From Bos javanicus (lineage: Eukaryota; Chordata; Mammalia; Artiodactyla; Bovidae): a DNA stretch of 64,000 bases. The notes under the pieces are model-generated. The model did no database searches. It was not told where the DNA came from and saw only the letters and a list, made by a program, of their open reading frames with translations. Every line of letters begins with the position of its first letter. Position 1 is the stretch's first letter. The stretch lies in the NCBI RefSeq assembly GCF_032452875.1, contig NC_083877.1:47355724-47419723 (forward strand). The letters are read 5' to 3'. Of the stretch, positions 57,241 through 64,000 are shown piece by piece. Made by a program: the position numbers and the translations under genes.

Positions 57241-57600
57241 TGTTTTAATTTTTTTTTACTGAAGTATAATTGATTTACAGTGCAGTGTTGGTTTTGATGT
57301 ACAGCACAGTGATTCAGTTACACACACACATTTTTCCTTTATAGATTATTACAAAACATTGAGTATAGTTTCTTGTGCTACAGTAGGCATTTATTGATTA
57401 TCTATTTTGAGTGTAGTAGTATTTATTTATATGTTAGTCCCGACCTCCTAATTGATCCCTCCTCTCCTTTTCCCTTTGGTAAACATAATTTTGTTTTCTA
57501 TGTCTGTGAGTCTCTGTTTTGTAAAAAGTTCATTTGTATCTTTTAACAAAATAGATTCCACATATAAGCAAAAATCATATGATATTTGTCCTTCTCTGGC

Positions 57601-57780
57601 TTTGTTGTTGTTCAGTCGCTCAGTTGTGTCTGACTCTTTGTAACCCCATGGACTGCAGCACACCAGGCTTCCCTGTCCTTCACCACCTCCTGGAGCTTGC
57701 TCAAACTCATGTCCATTGAGGTGGTGATGCCATCCAACCATCTCATTTTCTTTCGTCCCCTTCTGCTCCTGCCTTCAATC
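57601..57780 (-). mobile_element. BovB LINE, short 3' end
   Basis: Reverse-oriented last ~175 bases of BovB, from 'ttgttcagtcgctcagttg' to 'ctgctcctgccttcaat'. A short flank TCTGGCT occurs on both sides. Confidence 0.85.
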
Positions 57781-57892
57781 TGGCTGGCTTACTTCACTTA
57801 ATATGATAATCTCTAGGTCCATCCATGTTGCTGCACATGGCATTATTTCATTCTTTTTTATGGCTGAATAATATTCCACTATATACAGGTAA

Positions 57893-58170
57893 GGAGAAGG
57901 CAGTGGCAACCCACTCCAGTACTCAGGCCTGGAAAATCCCATGGACGGAGGAGCCTGGTAGGCTGCAGTTCATGGGGTCGCTAGGAGTCGGACACGACTG
58001 AGCGACTACACTTTCACTTTTCACTTTCATGCATTGGAGAAGGAAATGACAACCCACTCCAGTATTCTTGCCTGGAGAATCCCAGGGATGGGGGAGCCTG
58101 GTGGGCTGCTGTCTGTGGGGTCACACAGAGTCGAACACAACTGAAGCGACTTAGCAGCAGCAGTAGCAGC
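57893..58170 (+). mobile_element. Bov-A2 SINE in L1
   Basis: A plus-strand two-unit Bov-A2 with an AGC-rich tail. Flanks ATATACAGGTAA (57881-57892) and ATATACAGATAA (58171-58182). Confidence 0.95.
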
Positions 58171-58556
58171 ATATACAGATAAATCACATCTTTATCCATT
58201 CCTCTGTCAATGGACATTTACGTTGCTTCCATATCTTGACTGTTGTGAATAGTGCTGCTATGAACATTGCAATACATATATCTTTTCAAATTAGAGTTTT
58301 CATCTTTTTTTGATATATAGCTAGGAGTAGAATTGCTGGATCATATGGTAGTTCTGTTTTTAGTTCTCCAAGGAAGCTCCTTACTGTTTTCCACAGTGGT
58401 TGCACCAATTTACATTCCCACTAACAGTAGAGGAGAGTATATTTTCCTCTGCATCCCCTCCACATTCCAGCCTTTATTATTTGTAAACTTTTTGATGATG
58501 GCCATTTTGACTGAATGAGGTTAATACCTCACTATAGTTTTTATTTGTGTTGGTCT

Positions 58557-59084
58557 ATTGGAAGGAAAAGTTATGACCAACCTAGACAGCATATTGAAAA
58601 GCAGAGATATTACTTTGCCCACAAAGGTCTGTCTAGTCAAGGCTATGGTTTTTCCAGTGGTCATGTATGGATGTGAGAGTTGGACTATGAAGAAAGCTGA
58701 GCACTGAAGAATTGATGCTTTTGAACTGTGGTGTTGAAGAAGACTCTTGAGAGTCTCTTGGACTGCAAGGAGATCCAACCAGTCCATCCTAAAGGAGATC
58801 AGTCCTGGGTGTTCATTGGAGGGACTGATGCTGAAGCTGAAACTCCAATATTTTGGCCACCTCATGCGAAGAGTTGACTCATTGGAAAAGACCCTGATGC
58901 TGGGAGGGATTGGGGGCAGGAGAGGGGGATGACAGAGGATGAGATGGCTGGATGGCATCGCCGACTCGATGGACATGAGTTTGAGTGAACTCCGGGAGTT
59001 GGTGATGGACAGGGAGGCCTGGTGTGCTGTGATTCATGGGGTTGCAAAGAGTCTGACATGGCTGAGCGACTGAACTGAACTGAA
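58557..59084 (+). mobile_element. BovB LINE 3' fragment in L1
   Basis: Plus-strand, about 530 bases, starting 'ttggaaggaaaagttatgac' and ending (TGAAC)n. No clear target duplication. Confidence 0.9.
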
Positions 59085-59162
59085 TAATTAGAAATGTTGA
59101 GGTTTGGTTTTTTTTTTCATGTATTTTTTGGCCATTTGTATGTCTTATTTAGAGAAATATCT

Positions 59163-59994
59163 TTTTTGTTTGGTTGGCTTTTTTGTTTTTAGAAATTATT
59201 GCTTTATTTGAGAAACTTACTTCCAAATTACTTTTATGTGTTTTAAAAAGTCATAAGGAGCAGTCAAGAAAAAAAACATATATAGTTTCCATAGGAATAA
59301 GGACAAAAAAATGGGGTTGATGACTGCCAAATGATATTTCCTAAAGGAAAAAAGTGTAATATTTAACTTCTTTTTTTTTTTTTTTTGAGGCGGGGTAAGT
59401 GAACTACATACATCATAAATAAAATTTTCTTACTTTACAAGGAGGAAGGACTGTGATCCTGTTTTTGATGCATATTAAATACAAAAATCCACTGTTCTGA
59501 TCAAGATGAGAGAAGAAACATCATTCTTCAGCACTTCAGTTCTCCTGCGATGGAATCCAAAGGTCTGTTGAATCCCCCTTTTCCATTCATGTACTGCCTA
59601 TACTTTCTCTTCTGAGACACGTTTATGGCACAGGCATTTACAGAGCCATCCACCTTTTTCCCTTTTGTGGAGTCAAAGGAGGCAAATCCCATTAACTTCA
59701 TCATTTCTAGTTCTTCCTCTGTTCTGTTGCTTACTCAGTTATCTCACGTTCTTTGCTCTTTGTTTTCTTTGTCCTCCTCATCTCTTCTTTCTTTCAGTCG
59801 AGAAGGGGAGAGAGATGTGGATCTGTGTCATCTTGGGGACCTGGAACGCCTTCTGTGCGGGGAGCGAGAGTGGCTTCCTCTCCGATCTCCCTTCCTGGAC
59901 TGGGACCTTTCTTGGTGCCTGTGTTCTCTTTCCTGGGACGTGGACCTGACCGCCTATGCTCCCTGTGACCCATTTGGAATACTCCTCCAGGACC
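59163..59994 (-). pseudogene. SNRNP27: SNRNP27 processed pseudogene
   Basis: An intronless copy of the mRNA for the 27-kDa protein of the U4/U6.U5 tri-snRNP, an SR-rich pre-mRNA splicing factor. The minus strand encodes, in broken frames, the arginine-serine part ('SRSPHRRRSRSPR') and the conserved C-terminal part ('MMKLMGFASFDSTKGKKVDG', then 'SQKRKYRQYM' and 'KGGFNRPLD'). It has a stop in the RS part (CGA to TGA type), lost bases near the 5' end, many CpG-type changes at Arg codons, and the normal stop is apparently changed to Gly so the frame reads on. A long 3' UTR with AATAAA (plus-strand TTTATT at 59203-59208) leads into an A-rich tail at 59163-59190. The target duplication GAGAAATATCT lies at 59152-59162 and 59995-60005, inside an L1. 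No promoter of its own is seen; not functional. Confidence 0.93.
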
Positions 59995-60195
59995 GAGAAA
60001 TATCTATTTAGATCTTCTACCTAAGATTGACTTGGTTGCTTTTTTGATATTGAACCACATGAGCTGTTTGTACAGTTTGTAAATTACTCACTTTTTAGTC
60101 ACATCACTTGCAAATATTTTCTTCCAGTTTGTAGGCTGTCTTTTGATTTGTTTATGGTTTTCCTTTGTTGTGCAAAAGCTTTTTCTTTTCTTTTT

Positions 60196-60770
60196 TAAAA
60201 AAATATTTAACTGGCCTGTGCTGAATCTTCGTTGCAGCATGCAGAATCTTATTTATTATTTTTGGCTGTGCTGGGTCTTCTTCATTACAGTGCATGGACT
60301 CTTTGTTGTTGCACAGACTTTCTCTAGTTGCAGCAAAAAAAGGCTGCTCTCTAGTTGCAGTGTGAAGGCTGCTAATTGTAGTGGCTTCCCTTGTTGGAGA
60401 GCACGGGCTCCAGAGCACATGGGCTTCAGTAGTTGTGGTGCTTGGGTGCAATAGTCCAGGTGTGTGGGCTTATCTGCCCCGTGGCATATGGGATCTTAGT
60501 TTCCAGACCAGGGATTAAATCAGTGTCCCCTGCATTGGCAGGCAGATTCTTAACCCCTGGACCACGTATGTGGGATAGTCCCAAGTATGTGGGATCTTTT
60601 AGTGGCAGCATGCAGAATCTTTAGTTGCAGCATGTGAACTCTTAGTTGAGGCATGCAAACTCTTAGTTGCGATATGTGGGATTCTAGTTCCCTGACCAGG
60701 GATTGAACCCGGGTCCTCTGCATCGGCAGCTGGGAGTCTTTATTTAGCCACTGAACTACCAGTGAAATCT
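60196..60770 (-). mobile_element. CHR-type SINE holding another CHR SINE
   Basis: Outer element pieces are 60196-60250 and 60605-60770, reverse-oriented; the head at the right ends 'ccactgaactaccagtgaaa'. It sits in L1 and is broken by the inner copy. Confidence 0.85.
60251..60604 (-). mobile_element. Inner CHR-type SINE
   Basis: Reverse-oriented, nearly full length. The 17-bp target duplication GCAGCATGCAGAATCTT lies at 60234-60250 and 60605-60621. A short 'gtatgtgggat' repeat occurs twice at its head end. Confidence 0.85.
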
Positions 60771-60835
60771 CTGCTGTGCAAAATATCTTAAGTTTAGTTA
60801 GGTCCCATTTTCATTTTTATTTCCATTACTCTCGG

Positions 60836-61111
60836 AGAAGGCAATGGCACCCCACTCCAGTACTTTTGCCTAGAAAATCCCATGGATGGAGGAGCCTGGT
60901 AGGCTGCAGTCCATGGGGTCGCTAGAGTCGGACACGACTGAGCGACTTCACTTTCACGTTTCACTTTCATGCACTGGAGAAGGAAATGGCAACCCACTCC
61001 AGTGTTCTTGCCTGGAGAATCCCAGGGACGGGGGAGCCTGGTGGGCTGCTGTCTATGGGGTCGAGCAGAGTCGGACACGACTGAAGTGACTTAGCAGCAG
61101 CAGCAGCAGCA
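60836..61111 (+). mobile_element. Bov-A2 SINE in L1
   Basis: Plus-strand, two units, ending in (AGC)n. Confidence 0.95.
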
Positions 61112-61300
61112 GACCAATCCAAAACGATATTGTTGTGATTTATGTAAGAGTGTTCTGCCCATGTTTTCCTCTGGGAGTTTTATATTAACTGGTCTCACAT
61201 TTGGGTTTTTAATCTCTCTGAGTTTATTTGTGTGTGTGGTGTTAGAGACTTCTCATTTCACTCCTTTACATGCAGCTGTCCAGTTTTCCCAGTACCACTT

Positions 61301-61417
61301 ACTTTTTTGCTTCTTGTTTTTTGGCTGTGTGGCACTGCTTGTAGGATCAGGGATGGAATCTGGGCCCACAGCAGTGAAAGCATGCAGTCCTCACCACTAG
61401 ACTACCAGGGAATTCCC
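61301..61417 (-). mobile_element. CHR-type SINE, short
   Basis: Reverse-oriented head and partial body. Flanked by CCCAGTACCACTTA and CCCAGCGCCACTTA, a target duplication with two mismatches. Confidence 0.8.
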
Positions 61418-62103
61418 CCAGCGCCACTTATTGAAGAGACTGTCTTTTCTCCATTGTATATTCTTGCCTCCCTTGTCATAGATTAATTGGCCATAGTTGC
61501 ATGAGTTTATTTCTGGGCTTTCTATTCTGTTCCATTGGTCTATTTTTTTTTTTTTTCCATGCCAGTATTATACTGTTTTGATCACGTAGCTTTATTGTAT
61601 GATCTGAAGTTGGGGAGCCTGATTCTTGCAGCTCCATTTTTCTTTCTCTAGATTGCTTTAGCTTTTTGGGGTCTTTTGTGCTTCCATACAAATTAAAAAA
61701 TTTTTTTGTTTATTTCTGTGAAAAATGCCACTGGTAATTTGATATGGATTGCACTGAATCTGTAGATTACCTTGGGTAGTATAGTTGTTTTTACAATGTT
61801 GATTCTTCCAGTCTAAGAATATGGTGTATCTTTCCGTTTGTGTCATCTTCAATTTCTTTTATCATTGTCTTGTAGTTTTCTGAGTACAGGTCTTTTGCCT
61901 CCTTAGGTAGGTTTATTCTTATGTATTTTATTCTTTTTTTAATGCAGTGGTCAATAGGATTGTTTCCTTAGTATCTCTTTCTAATTTTTTGTTGTTAGTG
62001 TATATAAATGCAGATTTCTATGTACTAATTTTGTATCCTGCAACTGTACCAAATTCATTGGTGAGCTTTAGTAGGATTTTAGTATTTTCTATGTATAGTT
62101 TTC

Positions 62104-62318
62104 TGAGCTTTCCCAAGTGGTTTAGCAGTAAAGAATCCACCTGCCAATACAGGAGACACAGGTTTGATTCCTGGGTTGGGAAGATCCCCTGCAGAAGGAA
62201 ATGGCAACCCACTCCAGTATTCTTGCTTGGATAATTTTGTGGACAAAGCAGCATGGCAGGCTACAATCTATGGGGTTGCAAAAGAGTCGAACATGACTTA
62301 GTGACTAAACAACACATA
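62104..62318 (+). mobile_element. Bov-tA SINE in L1
   Basis: Plus-strand full copy, 'gctttcccaagtggtttagc' to 'agtgactaaacaac'. Confidence 0.9.
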
Positions 62319-62661
62319 TAGTGTTCAATTATCTGTCATCTGCAAATAGGGATAGTTTTACTTTTCCAATTTGGATTCCTCTCACTTTTTCTTCTCTAAT
62401 TGGTGTGACTAGGGTTTCCAAAACTATGTTGAATAAAAGTGGCAAGCAAGCATGGGGATCCCTGTCTTGTTCCTGGATCCTTTCACCACTGAGTATGACG
62501 TTAGCTCTGGTTTTGTCATTTATGGCTTTTATTTTGTTGAGGTAGTTTCCCTCTATACCTACTTTCTGGAGAGTTTTTTTTTTTTTTAATCATAAATGGA
62601 TGTTGAATTTTATTAAAAGCTTTTCCTGAATCTATGAAGATGATTATATGGGTTTTATTTT

Positions 62662-62795
62662 TCAATTTGCTATTAAAAAATATTTATTTGGCTGTGCCAG
62701 GTCTTAGTTGCTATGCATGGAATCTTCAGTCTTCATTGCAGCATGTGAACTCTTAGTTGTAGCATGCAAACTCTTTGCTGTGGCATCAGTTTGAT
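62662..62795 (-). mobile_element. CHR-type SINE, truncated
   Basis: Reverse-oriented tail half ('tttatttggctgtgccaggt'). The head is missing where an L1 3' end begins. Confidence 0.75.
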
Positions 62796-62990
62796 ATTTT
62801 TATTTTATTTTTTAAATTTTATCAAAGTATAGTTGGTTTCCAACGTTGCGGTAATTTCTGTTGTATATCAAAGTGACTCAGTAATATATACACATATATT
62901 ATTCTTTTTCATGTATTTTTTCTTTATAGTTTGTCACAGGCTATTGAATATAGTTCCTTGTACTATACACAGTAGGACCTTATCATTCTC
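62796..62990 (-). mobile_element. Bovine L1 3' end
   Basis: Reverse-oriented terminus with 'tatcaaagtatagttggttt' and 'gttccttgtactatacacag', inserted between the CHR fragment and the older L1. Confidence 0.85.
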
Positions 62991-63202
62991 ATCTTCAGTT
63001 TGTTAATGAGGTGTATCACACTGTTTTGTAGATAATGAAAAATCCTTGTGTTGTTGTAATAAATCCCACTTGATCATGGTGTATAACCCTTTTAATGCAT
63101 TGTTAGATTTGATTTGCAAGTATTTTTTTGCTTGTGGCTATGTTCATCATTGATATTGGCTTGTACTTTTCCTTTCTGTGTGTGGTATATCTTTGGTTTT
63201 GG

Positions 63203-63416
63203 GCTTCCCTGGTGGTTCAGTGGTAAAGAATCCACCTGCCAATATAGGAGACTCTGTTCGATCCCTGGGTCTGGAAGACCCCTGGAAAAGGAAATGGCAA
63301 CTCACTTCTGTATTCTTGCTGGGGAAATTCCATGGACAGAGAAGCCTGGCAGGTTACAATCCACGGGGACACAAAGAGTCGGACACAGCTTAGTGACTAA
63401 ACAGCAAAAACAACAA
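63203..63416 (+). mobile_element. Bov-tA SINE in L1
   Basis: Plus-strand full copy. The 14-bp target duplication ATCTTTGGTTTTGG lies at 63189-63202 and 63417-63430. Confidence 0.95.
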
Positions 63417-63777
63417 ATCTTTGGTTTTGGTACCAGGCTGATGGTGGCCTCATATAATGAATTCTGAGGTGTGTGTCCTTTATTTTCAAGTTTTTTGGAA
63501 TAGTTTCAGAAGAATAGGTATTAACTCTTCTCTAAATGTTTGGTAAAATTCACTTGTAAAGCCATCTGGTTCTGGACTTTTGTTTGTTGGGAGTTATTAA
63601 ATCACAGATTCAATTTCAGTACTTATAATTTGTCTGATCATATTTTCTATTCTTTCCCAGTTCAGTCTTGGGAGATTTTACCTTTCCAAAAATTTATACA
63701 TTTCTTCTAGGTTGTCCATTTCATTGGCATATAGTTGCTTGTAAAGATTCTTATGGTCTTTTGTTTTTAGTTGCTGT

Positions 63778-63914
63778 TTTTTTTAAAAAATTTGAATCAT
63801 ACCTTTTTTTGGGGCCACACCCCATATCATGCAGAACTTTTTCAATCAGGGATCAAACCCACACCCCCTGTAGTGGCAATGCAGTCTTAACCACTGGATC
63901 ACCAGGGAAGTCCT
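63778..63914 (-). mobile_element. CHR-type SINE, short
   Basis: Reverse-oriented, T-rich tail at the left and head 'ggatcaccagggaagtcc' at the right. Confidence 0.85.
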
Positions 63915-64000
63915 CTCCTATGGTCCTTTGTATTTCTGTGGTGCTGGCTGCAACTTCTTTTTCATTTCTGATTTGATTGATTTGGACCCTTTCCCTTTGC

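Larger units (their letters stand above)
57245..64000 (-). mobile_element. Long bovine-type L1, running off the window
   Basis: Reverse-oriented L1. The 3' UTR begins at 57245 and ORF2 text continues in order to the last base: about 57245-57600, 57781-57892, 58171-58556, 59085-59162, 60006-60195, 60771-60835, 61112-61300, 61418-62103, 62319-62661, 62991-63202, 63417-63777 and 63915-64000. ORF2 encodes the L1 endonuclease and reverse transcriptase, but here it is in more than ten pieces and dead. The 5' end lies outside the window. Confidence 0.85.

Noticed and set aside
40..63999. CRISPR array or bacterial-type operon
   Set aside because: Repeats are interspersed SINE and LINE copies of irregular spacing; nothing prokaryotic is present.

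Overview
This is nuclear DNA from a ruminant artiodactyl, most likely cattle or a close relative. The evidence is repeat content: many BovB (RTE) LINE copies, Bov-tA and Bov-A2 SINEs whose tails derive from BovB, CHR-type tRNA-derived SINEs and bovine-type L1 3' ends. I found no intact protein-coding gene, functional RNA gene, CRISPR array or operon. Nearly every long reading frame lies inside BovB, a SINE or L1, or is chance. I see no new biological system. The interest lies in how insertions are stacked, in two retrocopies, and in one multi-copy repeat I cannot name.

Layout. 0-7.7 kb: SINEs, a 2.7 kb L1 fragment split by three insertions, and an ERV LTR on the minus strand (5.80-6.76 kb). 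7.7-16.0 kb: the richest part. A second LTR of the same family, on the plus strand, is split by about 7 kb of later insertions: a SINE that itself received another LTR, and a nearly full-length BovB (8627-15420, 12-bp target duplication). That BovB received a 3.4 kb segment (10092-13485, 14-bp target duplication, A-rich tail) carrying a decayed mitochondrial block in the order COX2, tRNA-Lys, ATP8, ATP6, COX3, tRNA-Gly, ND3, behind a CpG-rich leader. 16-35 kb: more SINEs and BovB copies, a CHR SINE holding a BovB fragment and a solo LTR, and a GC-rich stretch at 31.5-33.0 kb. 35-39.5 kb: an old L1 interrupted by two LTRs and SINEs. 41.5-43.2 kb: a 5'-inverted (twin-primed) BovB. 44.3-49.3 kb: a diverged multi-copy repeat of unknown family. 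54.8-64 kb: another BovB, then one long minus-strand L1 that runs off the window and has taken at least ten insertions, including a processed pseudogene of the splicing factor gene SNRNP27 (59163-59994).

The elements are linked by LINE machinery. BovB tails are shared with Bov-tA and Bov-A2, and the two retrocopies carry A-tails and target duplications typical of L1 mobilisation. Coordinates of repeats were read by eye and can be off by a few bases, except where a target duplication fixes the edge. Family names are from recognition of the sequence, not from a database search.
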